DNA of 25,787 nt from an uncultured Collinsella sp. (GCA_958408685.1 CATYLC010000026.1:1-25787); one strand, 5' to 3'. Positions 1-7,118 are shown, numbered from the stretch's first letter. Notes: a model not told the origin generated them from the letters alone. A program made the numbers and translations.

Positions 1-21
1 GGCCCGTGGGTTATACCCTAA
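1..21 (+). CDS. possible 3' end of an upstream gene
   Basis: Frame 1 reads six sense codons and then TAA at 19-21, and a 10-bp hairpin begins six bases later. This is what the tail of a gene followed by a terminator looks like, but six codons carry no family information. The opposite strand or no gene at all is also possible. Confidence 0.2.
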   Translation, partial: GPWVIP

Positions 22-26
22 GAGCA

Positions 27-49
27 AACCACCCTTTTTAAGGGTGGTT
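27..49. terminator. hairpin, possible terminator of the gene to the left
   Basis: A perfect 10-bp stem AACCACCCTT / AAGGGTGGTT (27-36 and 40-49) closes a TTT loop. The run of T after it is poor (CTGATTT), so it may be a weak or Rho-assisted terminator. It sits directly before a 51-nt repeat, as the terminator at 3198-3225 does before the matching copy. Confidence 0.45.
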
Positions 50-58
50 CTGATTTGC

Positions 59-109
59 GGGGGCCGCCGGCGGATTCGGGCCGTCGACACCCGCGTCACC
101 AATTGCGTC
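59..109 (+). repeat. direct repeat copy A (left flank of the R-M island)
   Basis: These 51 nt recur at 3233-3283 with five mismatches (46/51 identical by eye). The core at 80-104 recurs exactly at 3123-3147. Copies A and C both lie just downstream of a hairpin and bracket the restriction-modification module, so they may be an integration or recombination scar. I cannot identify the sequence as a known RNA or gene. Confidence 0.7.
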
Positions 110-271
110 TAGAGCCCTCCGGTAGAGTGTCCAAGCCCTAAAGCCCAGTTGATGCTACGGGGTTTAGAGGCGGACTGAAGCAAGGGGAAGACATGTCCGC
201 TCGGGGTGATAGACTAACGCTGTGGTAAATACAGGACAGTTTGACCGTTTTTCAACCAAGATAGGCGTCCC
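110..271. other. leader of the methyltransferase gene
   Basis: No gene is seen in these 162 bases. An imperfect inverted repeat CTAAAGCCC / GGGGTTTAG (138-146 and 159-167, one mismatch) is present. The methyltransferase has an N-terminal helix-turn-helix, so an operator for self-repression may lie here, but no clear promoter or operator could be picked. Confidence 0.3.
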
Positions 272-1420
272 ATGCAACTAAATGCAGCTGATATAGCGCA
301 AAAGAGAATTGACCTCGGCCTCACCCAAAAGGAGTTCGCCGCCGCCCTTGGTATGGGCTCGTCTGGCGAACGCACCGTTCGGCGCTGGGAGTCTGGGGAT
401 ACTAGTCCAACGGCGGCTGAATGCGCCTTTATCGCATCGCTCGATGCGGGGGCTCCATTTGACCAAGGGGAGCGCAGCGACGCGCCTTTTACCTTCTGCG
501 ATCTCTTCGCGGGCATCGGCGGTATACGAATGCCGTTCCAGGAGCTTGGCGGTAGGTGCGTCTTCTCTTGCGAGTGGGATAAGTTCGCCCAGAAAACCTA
601 CCGGATGAACTATGGAGAGACCCCGGCGGGCGACATCCGTCAGGTCGCATCAAACGATATACCGGACTTCGATGTCCTGCTCGCAGGCTTTCCTTGTCAG
701 CCATTCTCCCTTGCAGGCGTTTCGAAGAAGCAATCTTTGGGGAGACCCACCGGCTTTGAGGATAAAACGCAGGGAACCCTCTTTTTCGAGGTCGCTCGCA
801 TCATACGCGACAAGCGCCCGAAGGCCTTCTTGCTTGAGAACGTTAAGAACCTTACGAGTCACGACGGCGGGAAGACCTTCAAGGTCATACGACAGACGCT
901 TGAGGAGGACCTTGGATACCATATTTTCTGGAAAGTGCTTGATTCAAAAAACTGGACGTGCCAGCACAGGGAGCGCATCTACATCGTGGGGTTCAGGGAG
1001 GAAGTTCCCTTCTCGTGGGATGACCTTGAGGTGCCGGGACCGGGACATACGCTAGGGGAAATCCTCGAAGAGCAACCAAACGAACGCTACACCATTTCGG
1101 ATAAGCTATGGGCCTATCTGCGCGCCTATCGCGAAAAGCATGAGGCGGCGGGCCACGGCTTTGGATACTCGATGGTCGGCCCAGAGGACACGACAAGGAC
1201 GCTTTCCGCCCGGTACCACAAGGATGGCAGCGAGATTCTGGTCGGGCAGGAAGGAAAAAACCCTCGTAAACTCACTCCCCGCGAATGCGCGCGCCTGCAA
1301 GGATTTCCCGATGAGTTCATCATCCCGGTGTCGGATACTCAGGCATACAGGCAGTTCGGCAACTCCGTGACCGTGCCGGTCGTGCGCTCGGTCGCGAAGT
1401 TGATGATGGAGGTGTTCTAG
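272..1420 (+). CDS. DNA (cytosine-5) methyltransferase, EcoRII/Dcm type, with N-terminal HTH
   Basis: This 382-residue protein is predicted to put a 5-methyl group on cytosine in double-stranded DNA and so protect the host from the nuclease encoded next. All core C5-methyltransferase motifs are visible: motif I DLFAGIGG (77-84), the catalytic PCQ loop with Cys142, ENV (189-191), QHRER (231-235), RECARLQGFP (337-346) and GNSV (363-366). The recognition region holds TLSARYHKDGSEIL (310-323), which resembles what I remember from Dcm/M.EcoRII and suggests CCWGG. Residues 1-60 form an XRE-like helix-turn-helix (LTQKEFAAALG then a recognition helix), as in M.EcoRII and M.SsoII, where this part represses the methylase gene. 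One base separates its stop from the nuclease start. No vsr repair gene is present nearby. The ATG at 272 has only a weak ribosome site. Confidence 0.95.
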   Translation: MQLNAADIAQKRIDLGLTQKEFAAALGMGSSGERTVRRWESGDTSPTAAECAFIASLDAGAPFDQGERSDAPFTFCDLFAGIGGIRMPFQELGGRCVFSCEWDKFAQKTYRMNYGETPAGDIRQVASNDIPDFDVLLAGFPCQPFSLAGVSKKQSLGRPTGFEDKTQGTLFFEVARIIRDKRPKAFLLENVKNLTSHDGGKTFKVIRQTLEEDLGYHIFWKVLDSKNWTCQHRERIYIVGFREEVPFSWDDLEVPGPGHTLGEILEEQPNERYTISDKLWAYLRAYREKHEAAGHGFGYSMVGPEDTTRTLSARYHKDGSEILVGQEGKNPRKLTPRECARLQGFPDEFIIPVSDTQAYRQFGNSVTVPVVRSVAKLMMEVF

Positions 1421-1421
1421 G

Positions 1422-2636
1422 ATGGACTATGGAGTACTTGGCGCGTATTTTGACGGTGCTGTCGCGAAAACCCTCGCGGGCGTTGACATCATGGGGGCCA
1501 ATAAAAGCCACCAGCACGAATTCAACGGCGTGGGGCCTTTGCGCGCGCTTTTCGGAGACGATGACATAAAGGGGATGCGAACTACCTTCGCATATCTCGA
1601 TGATGGTGCAGACCCTATATTCGACCATGGTTATACCACTTGGTACGACGCCCGCAGGAAGCATCCAACTAGAACTGAGTATAGGCTCTACTACAACGAT
1701 AATGCTGCCATGGGCATGGCCCGTCCGGGCGACCTCATGGTTTTGGCCCTACACGAAGCCAAGGAGGTCGTAATCCTATTTGCCCGAGCGGGGAGTACGG
1801 CGGAATCTCAAGTTCGCTGGCTCTTCGCGCTCGACGGGGTTGGCGAGAAGGGTTTTACGCCCTCTGCTCGGGAGGATACGCGCATCACGTCGATCGCCGC
1901 AAGGATTTTGGAGTCCATCGGCATCGAAGTTAGCATGCCGATCGCAGCGGAGAACTTCCTCGACGGTATGATCGAGAAATTCGGCGAGTCCTTCCCCAAA
2001 GGGGCAGACTTCTCAGCCTACTCAGCTTCCACCCTTGGAAAGCTCGATTGGACGGGCGACCCGGATGGCTGCTTGGTCGCTTGTTACGAACGCGAAGAGA
2101 TGCTGTTCCGCGTCTTCGAGCGGCATCTCTTGGAGCGCGACCTCGCGCCATACCTTGGCTCGGCGCTTGATGTTGATGGCGTGCTGCGCACCACTATGTC
2201 GGCCTTCCAGCGCCGCAAGTCCCGTGCGGGGACGGCGTTCGAGAATCAACTCTCGATGCTATTCGATGCTAGGGGCATACGCTACTCGGCGCAGAAATAC
2301 ACCGAGGGCAAATCAAAGCCGGATTTCATCTTTCCCTCTATTGACGATTACCACGACCCCAAGTTCCCTGTCGCTCGACTGACGATGCTCGGTGCCAAGA
2401 CAACCATCAAGGAGCGTTGGCGTCAGGTGCTTGATGAGGCTGACAGAATCGAGGACAAGCATCTTGTAACACTTGAGCCCGCCGTAAGTGAGGATTACAC
2501 ACGAGCTATGGCTAAGGACAGGCTCAGCCTCGTTGTGCCCTCATCGCTGTTCGAAACCTACACGCCCGCGCAAAGGGAATGGCTCATGAGCGTCAACGAC
2601 TTCTGCAGGCTGGTAGAAGCCCGACAGCACGAGTAG
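1422..2636 (+). CDS. type IIE restriction endonuclease, EcoRII family
   Basis: This 404-residue protein is about the length of EcoRII, which cuts before CCWGG and needs a second site as effector. The N-terminal third (about 1-150) resembles the EcoRII effector-binding B3-like domain, with the NKSHQHEFNGVG segment at 27-38. The C-terminal domain (about 263-395) has the EcoRII PD-(D/E)xK core: SRAGTAFENQL (267-277), PD at 300-301, Tyr310, GAKTT with Lys326, RWRQVL (332-337) and Glu339. As I recall the EcoRII catalytic residues (Tyr308, Lys324, Glu337), these match with a constant shift of two. A GGAGGT ribosome site inside the end of the methylase gene precedes the ATG, so the two genes are co-transcribed and coupled. 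A strong terminator follows. Nothing in the reading frame suggests inactivation. Confidence 0.93.
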   Translation: MDYGVLGAYFDGAVAKTLAGVDIMGANKSHQHEFNGVGPLRALFGDDDIKGMRTTFAYLDDGADPIFDHGYTTWYDARRKHPTRTEYRLYYNDNAAMGMARPGDLMVLALHEAKEVVILFARAGSTAESQVRWLFALDGVGEKGFTPSAREDTRITSIAARILESIGIEVSMPIAAENFLDGMIEKFGESFPKGADFSAYSASTLGKLDWTGDPDGCLVACYEREEMLFRVFERHLLERDLAPYLGSALDVDGVLRTTMSAFQRRKSRAGTAFENQLSMLFDARGIRYSAQKYTEGKSKPDFIFPSIDDYHDPKFPVARLTMLGAKTTIKERWRQVLDEADRIEDKHLVTLEPAVSEDYTRAMAKDRLSLVVPSSLFETYTPAQREWLMSVNDFCRLVEARQHE

Positions 2637-2661
2637 AACCACGAGACGTTTTTTAGAAATG

Positions 2662-2698
2662 AGGCCGGAGACCAGTTGAGTCTCCGGTCTTCTTTTTT
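2662..2698 (+). terminator. Rho-independent terminator of the R-M operon
   Basis: A 10-bp stem with one G-T pair (AGGCCGGAGA / TCTCCGGTCT, 2662-2671 and 2681-2690) has a nine-base loop and is followed by TCTTTTTT. It lies 26 bases after the nuclease stop codon. Confidence 0.85.
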
Positions 2699-2714
2699 CA
2701 CTCGCAACAGATTC

Positions 2715-2873
2715 GTCGATCACGAGGTGGGATTTGTATTTGGACTGCGCAAACTCTTGGGCAAGGGTGCTTTTTCCAACGCGGCGGGCCCCCTCGAGCA
2801 TGATGGCTCGGGATCCATTGCTCGCTTTCCAATCGAGGAGTTTATTGTAGGCCGTACGTCTGAATACTGACAT
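2715..2873 (-). pseudogene. 5' fragment of an AAA ATPase gene (AAA_14/DUF4143 type)
   Basis: Reading the minus strand from ATG at 2873-2871, 53 codons look like the start of the common bacterial ATPases annotated as ATP-binding protein (AAA_14 plus DUF4143). The protein begins MSVFRRTAYNKLLDWK, then IMLEGARRVGKSTLAQEF with the Walker A GARRVGKST at 28-36, then SHLVID. After that the frame stays open but no longer resembles the family, and it runs into the nuclease terminator and antisense to the nuclease gene. The remaining several hundred residues are not in the window. I read this as a gene truncated when the restriction-modification module arrived or when neighbouring DNA was lost. The family name is from memory of the N-terminal pattern only. 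Confidence 0.65.
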
Positions 2874-2896
2874 GATTGCCCAATCTAGCTGCTGTA

Positions 2897-2981
2897 TACA
2901 CGAAATGGGAAGTGTGGTTACCTGATTCAATACACGAAATGGGAAGTATATACAGGCCCTTTTCTACACGAAATGGGAAGT
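2897..2981. repeat. three 17-nt direct repeats at a 34-bp period
   Basis: TACACGAAATGGGAAGT occurs exactly at 2897-2913, 2931-2947 and 2965-2981, with two unrelated 17-nt spacers. Start-to-start distance is 34 bp both times. The array lies 24 to 108 bases upstream of the start of the truncated ATPase gene on the minus strand, where it reads ACTTCCCATTTCGTGTA. The position suggests operator or iteron sites for a DNA-binding protein, possibly for the ATPase system itself. Three units with 17-nt spacers and no cas genes argue against CRISPR. Confidence 0.8.
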
Positions 2982-3122
2982 GCGGGTACCGCTGGAGCTT
3001 GTTGGGATAGATGGAGCGCATGTGTTGCGTCGCTCAGGTATGCTCATATGTGCCTAGAGTTTCACATGCCGAGAAAGGTTGATGGCTGCCATATCCACAT
3101 ACCAAAACACGGAGCGCTCAGC
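2982..3122. other. non-coding stretch, nothing recognised
   Basis: This stretch links the 17-nt repeats to repeat copy B. An open frame on the plus strand runs from 2973 to 3410 across the repeats, the tRNA remnant and a terminator, which argues that it is not a gene. Confidence 0.4.
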
Positions 3123-3147
3123 GCCGTCGACACCCGCGTCACCAATT
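3123..3147 (+). repeat. direct repeat copy B (25-nt core)
   Basis: These 25 nt are identical to 80-104 of copy A and begin GCCGTCGACACCCGCG. Copy B lacks the outer part of the repeat and runs on into the tRNA 3' remnant. Confidence 0.7.
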
Positions 3148-3165
3148 TCCCCGCGGGGGGGAGTT

Positions 3166-3188
3166 TTCGAATCCGCCCGGGGGCACCA
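3166..3188 (+). pseudogene. tRNA 3'-end remnant (T loop to CCA), possible attachment-site scar
   Basis: The order fits the last part of a tRNA: T loop TTCGAAT (3166-3172), T-stem 3' strand CCGCC (3173-3177), acceptor 3' strand CGGGGGC (3178-3184), discriminator A and encoded CCA (3186-3188). The base-paired 5' half is missing: 3161-3165 reads GAGTT where GGCGG would be needed, and no matching acceptor or anticodon arm lies upstream. A terminator follows ten bases later. Integrative elements that target tRNA genes leave such a duplicated 3' end. A73 and a GCCCCCG start would suit a leucine tRNA, but that is a guess. Confidence 0.5.
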
Positions 3189-3197
3189 GGGAATATG

Positions 3198-3225
3198 ACG
3201 GCGTCGCGTGAGCGGCGCCGTTTTT
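3198..3225 (+). terminator. Rho-independent terminator after the tRNA remnant
   Basis: The stem ACGGCGTCGC / GCGGCGCCGT (3198-3207 and 3212-3221, one G-T pair) has a GTGA loop and a TTTTT tail. It is placed as a tRNA terminator would be and was probably part of the original tRNA locus. Confidence 0.75.
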
Positions 3226-3232
3226 GGTTAGT

Positions 3233-3283
3233 GGGGGCCGACGGCAGATTCGGGCCGTCGACGCTCGCGTCACCAATCGCGTC
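3233..3283 (+). repeat. direct repeat copy C (right flank of the R-M island)
   Basis: This copy matches 59-109 over 51 nt with five mismatches and in the same orientation. It follows a terminator, as copy A does. The distance between A and C is about 3.2 kb, which would be the unit gained or lost by recombination between them. Confidence 0.7.
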
Positions 3284-3657
3284 ATTCGAATCGGCGCTGG
3301 GAATTCAGTGCTTTTCCTCATGCAAGTATCTTCCATCTTGCGTCGCCGTCAGCCGTGAGCGGTCGATTTTTACCGATAAACGGCAAATTAATTCAGAAAA
3401 AATCAGGTAATTTCAAGAATGGTCAAACTTGATTAACAGCAAAACCACAAGGTAGATGGCTTTATACGGTGAAAAACTCTGACACAATGAGAAAAAGAGT
3501 GAAAAATACTGATTGAAAATGAACTTATGTGGCAGTAATCTACATGTCACAGGGTAAGCCCCGGCGCGCAGGCGGCGGCCCTTATCGAATTACGGATATA
3601 GATCAGGTGCTCGAACGGGCAGAAACGATCAAGGACGAAGGTAAAGGACGTAGAAGC
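3284..3657. promoter_or_regulatory. leader of the sugar operon with a possible LacI-type site
   Basis: No separate gene is seen here. At 3421-3437 GGTCAA and GATTAAC half-sites like those of the four LacI sites further right occur, but four bases apart instead of two. TTGATT (3429-3434) could serve as a -35 element overlapped by this site, with a poor -10 near 3453. The isomerase frame is open back to a GTG at 3529, but that extension is not counted as coding. Confidence 0.3.
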
Positions 3658-4596
3658 ATGAAGCTTGCAACTCGTATCAACTCCTATTTTCGCGATGGCG
3701 ACAAGAATCTTGATCGCGTGTTCGCGGAGTTCCAGAGCGTGGGCCTCACGCACGTCGACCTCAACTACCCCGAGCACTGCACAGGTGTCACGGCTGAGGA
3801 CATGGCCGCCAAGCTCGCAGCTCACGACCTGCAGCTGAACGGCTGCGCGCTGCGCTTCCGCAACGCCTTCCTCAACGGTGACCTGGGCAATGCCGATGAT
3901 GCCCTTGCCGCGGAAGCCCTTGAGCTCTGCTACGAGGCGTGCGACTACTGCCGCACTGCCGGTGGCAACACGGTGACCATCTGGCTCGGCCACGACGGCT
4001 TTGACTACAGCTTCCAGATCGCCTACGCTCGCGTCTTCGACCAGCTCGTAGCCGCATTCCAGAAGGTTTGCGACTACGCGCCCGACCTCAAGATCTCGAT
4101 TGAGTACAAACCCTACGAGGAGCGCGCGTACGCGTTCATCGACTCCATGGGTATGACCGGCATGATTCTCAACGCTGCAGACCGCCCGAACCTGGGCGTC
4201 ACGCTGGATTACTGCCACATGCTCATGAAGCACGAGAACCCTGCCATGGCCGCCGACCTGTTCGGCCGCGAGGGCAAGCTCTACGGCATTCACCTAAACG
4301 ACGGCAACGGTCGCTTCGACGATGGCCTTATGATTGGTACGTCCACGCCGGTGAAGACCCTCGAGTTCCTCTACTACGTGAAGAAGCACGGTTACGACAG
4401 CGCAATCTACTTCGACACGTTCCCGGTCATCGAGCCCGCTGCCGGCGAGGCTGCACAGAACGACCAGATGATCCATCTGCTCAACGACGCCATCGAGGCC
4501 GTAAGCATGGAGAAGATCCAATCCGTTATCGATGCAAACGACGCGATTAAGGCAGCCGAGCTTGTCCGCGAGCTCTTCTGCGCAATGGGGAGGTAA
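3658..4596 (+). CDS. sugar (phosphate) isomerase/epimerase, xylose-isomerase-like TIM barrel
   Basis: This 312-residue protein belongs to the AP_endonuc_2/xylose-isomerase-like TIM-barrel superfamily, whose members use a divalent metal to isomerise or epimerise sugars. Likely metal ligands sit on the expected strands: Glu in SIEYKPYEER, Asp in GVTLDYCHM, His in YGIHLNDGNGR and an acidic residue in IYFDTFP. The conserved TIWLGHDGFDY segment resembles rhamnose/xylose isomerase relatives. I chose the ATG at 3658 because AAAGGACG precedes it and the protein then begins MKLATRINSYF, like family members. An in-frame GTG at 3529 would add 43 residues of no recognisable kind. It is the first gene of the sugar operon, and its stop is three bases from the PTS gene. 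Substrate is not known; context suggests a rare hexose or its phosphate. Confidence 0.8.
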   Translation: MKLATRINSYFRDGDKNLDRVFAEFQSVGLTHVDLNYPEHCTGVTAEDMAAKLAAHDLQLNGCALRFRNAFLNGDLGNADDALAAEALELCYEACDYCRTAGGNTVTIWLGHDGFDYSFQIAYARVFDQLVAAFQKVCDYAPDLKISIEYKPYEERAYAFIDSMGMTGMILNAADRPNLGVTLDYCHMLMKHENPAMAADLFGREGKLYGIHLNDGNGRFDDGLMIGTSTPVKTLEFLYYVKKHGYDSAIYFDTFPVIEPAAGEAAQNDQMIHLLNDAIEAVSMEKIQSVIDANDAIKAAELVRELFCAMGR

Positions 4597-4599
4597 CCA

Positions 4600-5976
4600 A
4601 TGAAACGCGACTGGAACGCGATGGCTCAGGGGATTCTGGACGCCGTCGGTGGTCCCGAGAACATCTCGGGCATGACGCACTGCGCGACGCGCCTGCGCCT
4701 CAATCTCAAAGACGACGCGGCTTGCGACGACGCTGCGGTCAAGGAAGTCGAAGGCGTTGTGAACAGGCTGAACAAGGCCGGTCAGTACCAGGTTCTCATC
4801 GGCACTGAGGTCCCGAAGCTGTACGAGAAGTTTGAGCCGCTGGTCAAGGGTTCGGGCGTGGAAATCTCCGCTGCTACCAAGGACGAGGGCGAGAGCATCG
4901 TCAGCCAAGTCTTCTCCGCGATCTCCGGCATCTTTGCCCCGCTGCTGCCCGCCATGGCCGGCTCCGGTATCCTGCGCGGCTTCGTTATCCTGGCCGCCCA
5001 GCTCGGCATCATCGCTGAGGGCACGGGTACCTACACCATCCTGTACACCCTGGCCATGAGCGTGTTCTACTTCCTGCCCGTGCTGCTCGGCTTCTCCGCC
5101 GGCAAGCGCTTCGGCGCGAGCCCGTACCTGTCGGCGCTGCTCGGCGCGTGCCTGCTCTACCCGGACTTCATCGCCCTCATGGGCGACGCGGGCAACGGCG
5201 CCATGACGGACTTCTTCGGCATCCCCGTGGTTCTCATGAACTACAACTCCACGGTTATCCCTGCCATCTTGTCTGTCTGGGTCTACTCGTACCTGTACAA
5301 GTGGCTCGATGAGCACGTTTCCGAGATGCTCAAGCTCGTCGTGCTGCCCGCCATCTCCCTGATCGTTATGGTTCCGCTCACCATGCTCGTCATCGGTCCC
5401 CTGGGCGTCTACGCTGGTGAGGCCATCGCCTTCGTGGTCAACTGGCTGATCGAGCGCAGCTCCGTGTTCGCCGGCGTGCTGGTTGGCGGCGGCTGGTCCG
5501 TGCTGGTGTCCATGGGCATCCACTGGGCCGTGAACCCCATCATGATCAACAACATCGCTCAGAACGGCTTCGACTACATCTGCCCCTTCACCTTCGCCTG
5601 CAACTTCGCCGTTATCGGCTGCGCCTTCGGCGTGTTCCTCAAGGCCCGCGACCAGAAGCTCAAGAGCTTCGCGATGACCGGTGTCGTATCGATCGCCCTG
5701 TCCGCCATCATCGAGCCCACGCTGTTCGGTATGCTCGTGAAGAACAAGAAGGTCTGGCTTGCGCAGATCATCGGCGGTGCCGTCGGCGGCGCGTTCCTCG
5801 GTATCATGAAGGTCGTCACCACTGCGTTCACCTTCGGTTCCGTCACTACGTTCCCGGCTTTCGTGAGTTCCGACCCCATGAACTTCGCTTGGGCTATGGT
5901 CGGCATGCTCATTTCCGCCGTCGTGGCCGGTGTTCTTGCCTTCGCCTTCACCGGCAAGGAGGATCAGCTCGCCTAA
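4600..5976 (+). CDS. PTS permease EIIBC, glucose/beta-glucoside superfamily
   Basis: This 458-residue membrane protein imports a sugar and phosphorylates it using phosphate from HPr/EIIA. Residues 1-80 are an EIIB domain with the phospho-accepting Cys28 in THCATRLRL. From about 100 on it is a polytopic EIIC domain with roughly ten hydrophobic segments and the motif AIIEPTLFG near 370, a variant of the GITEP signature. No EIIA domain is attached and no EIIA gene is in the window, so a general EIIA encoded elsewhere must serve it. A strong GGGGAGGT site precedes the ATG, and only three bases separate it from the isomerase gene. The motifs fit the sucrose/beta-glucoside branch, but the motifs do not set the substrate; the neighbouring AlsE-like and RpiB enzymes suggest allose or allulose. 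Confidence 0.9.
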   Translation: MKRDWNAMAQGILDAVGGPENISGMTHCATRLRLNLKDDAACDDAAVKEVEGVVNRLNKAGQYQVLIGTEVPKLYEKFEPLVKGSGVEISAATKDEGESIVSQVFSAISGIFAPLLPAMAGSGILRGFVILAAQLGIIAEGTGTYTILYTLAMSVFYFLPVLLGFSAGKRFGASPYLSALLGACLLYPDFIALMGDAGNGAMTDFFGIPVVLMNYNSTVIPAILSVWVYSYLYKWLDEHVSEMLKLVVLPAISLIVMVPLTMLVIGPLGVYAGEAIAFVVNWLIERSSVFAGVLVGGGWSVLVSMGIHWAVNPIMINNIAQNGFDYICPFTFACNFAVIGCAFGVFLKARDQKLKSFAMTGVVSIALSAIIEPTLFGMLVKNKKVWLAQIIGGAVGGAFLGIMKVVTTAFTFGSVTTFPAFVSSDPMNFAWAMVGMLISAVVAGVLAFAFTGKEDQLA

Positions 5977-6200
5977 GAGCCCCGGATGCGCCGCCTCTCC
6001 TAGGGTCGTTCTCTTCGCTTGAAGAGCGTCGCGCTTACGCGAGGTGTGTCAACCTCGTTCAAATTGTGAACGAGAGGGTAGGTCAATCGATTAAGCGGTC
6101 GTCATCGCAACAGGTGGCGGCCGCTATTCTGCTTGTGCGTTACACTTTTCGAAAAGAAATGAACGAGCGTGAAGCAGAGTGGTTTGGAGAGGTTCCCAAT
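5977..6200. promoter_or_regulatory. intergenic region upstream of deoR with hairpins
   Basis: No gene is seen in these 224 bases. There are two perfect inverted repeats: CTCTTC / GAAGAG (6011-6016, 6021-6026) and CTCGTTC / GAACGAG (6054-6060, 6068-6074). Neither has a T run, so they may be weak ends of the PTS transcript or protein sites. A LacI-type site follows at 6081. TACACT at 6141-6146 could be a -10 box. Confidence 0.35.
6081..6096. promoter_or_regulatory. LacI-type operator upstream of deoR
   Basis: GGTCAATCGATTAAGC fits the pattern GGTYAANNGATTAA shared with 7119, 7153 and 9543. It is partly palindromic around a central CG, as is usual for LacI-family operators. Confidence 0.5.
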
Positions 6201-6944
6201 ATGATTCCGTATGAGCGCCAGGAGCGAATTGTAGAGTGCCTGCAGAAGTCGGGCCTCGCGAGGATTTCCGAGCTGCAGGAGGAGCTGCCGGGCGTCTCTA
6301 TTTCGACGCTACGTCGCGACCTCAAGGAGCTGGAGGCGCTTGGCAAGGTTGAGCATCTTTCGGGCGGCGCGGTGAGGCTCCTCTCGGCTGTCCACGAGGT
6401 GAGTATCTCGACGCGTTCGGGCCTACACGGGAGTGAGAAGGAACAGATTGCCCAAGTCGCCTTGCGTTTTGTTGAGGACGGGGACACGCTCTACTTGGAC
6501 TCGGGTTCCACCTGCACGGCGCTGCTGCGTCTGCTGCTCGACCGCGACGTGACAATTTACACGACGGATGCCTCGGCGTGCCTGATTAAGAGCGAGACGC
6601 GCGCCCAGCTCATCGTGGTGGGTGGCGAGTTCAACTATGTGAACTCCTCGTTCTGCGGTTCTATGACCGAATCGATCCTGCGCGATCTGTACTTCGATAA
6701 GGCGTTTATCGGGACCAACGCGATTGACGAGGACCGCGGCGTCATGACGCCCTCCTACGTTGAGGCGGCGAAGAAGCGCATCGTGCGCGAGAATTCGAAT
6801 AAGGCGTACGTGCTGTGCGACAGCTCGAAGTTCCATCAGTTCTCGAATGTTCGCGCGTTTGGGTTCGATGGTGTGTCGATTATCGCGGAGTCCTATGACG
6901 AGAAGATCGCCCAGTGCGCGCGCCTGATCACGCCTGGAGCGTAG
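6201..6944 (+). CDS. DeoR-family transcriptional regulator
   Basis: This 247-residue protein has the usual DeoR size and build. Residues 1-57 form the N-terminal winged helix-turn-helix (IPYERQERIVECL, then STLRRDLKELE and a KVEHLSGGAV wing). The rest is a DeoRC sugar-phosphate sensor domain with the ligand motif LYLDSGSTC and the conserved AFIGTNAI and LCDSSKF segments. Such proteins repress sugar operons until a phosphorylated intermediate binds. I chose the ATG at 6201 because GGAGAGG lies eight bases before it and the protein then starts as family members do; an in-frame ATG at 6159 would add 14 residues. The gene stands between the PTS gene and the epimerase gene, so it probably responds to the sugar phosphate made here. 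Its own operator could not be identified. Confidence 0.9.
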   Translation: MIPYERQERIVECLQKSGLARISELQEELPGVSISTLRRDLKELEALGKVEHLSGGAVRLLSAVHEVSISTRSGLHGSEKEQIAQVALRFVEDGDTLYLDSGSTCTALLRLLLDRDVTIYTTDASACLIKSETRAQLIVVGGEFNYVNSSFCGSMTESILRDLYFDKAFIGTNAIDEDRGVMTPSYVEAAKKRIVRENSNKAYVLCDSSKFHQFSNVRAFGFDGVSIIAESYDEKIAQCARLITPGA

Positions 6945-7118
6945 GGGGTCCGGGCTCAGGTCTGCGGATTGCGGCCCCTGGCTGCTGCTGTCCGCGTAGC
7001 GGGATTTCTTCCTAGGGAATACGACAGCGTTTCGTGGTGCGGGCTCCTGCATGATACCAGCTAGATAGGCAAATATGGCAACGTTGTGAATCTGGAAAAG
7101 CCTGCAGGTTAACAACGT

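Noticed and set aside
59..109. tRNA or tmRNA end in the repeat because it contains CACCA
   Set aside because: No T loop or pairing arms fit at the needed distance from the CCA.
2897..2981. CRISPR array
   Set aside because: Only three 17-nt units with 17-nt spacers and no cas genes. Both lengths are too short for CRISPR.
2973..3410. 145-codon open frame on the plus strand
   Set aside because: It runs through two repeat copies, a tRNA remnant and a terminator, so it cannot be a normal gene.
3529..3657. 43-codon N-terminal extension of the isomerase from GTG
   Set aside because: No ribosome site and no family resemblance. The ATG at 3658 has AAAGGACG and gives the usual start.
4294..5523. 409-codon open frame on the minus strand
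   Set aside because: It is antisense to the isomerase and PTS genes, with the His/Glu/Gln/Asp/Gly-rich composition typical of a reverse-strand shadow of a GC-rich gene.
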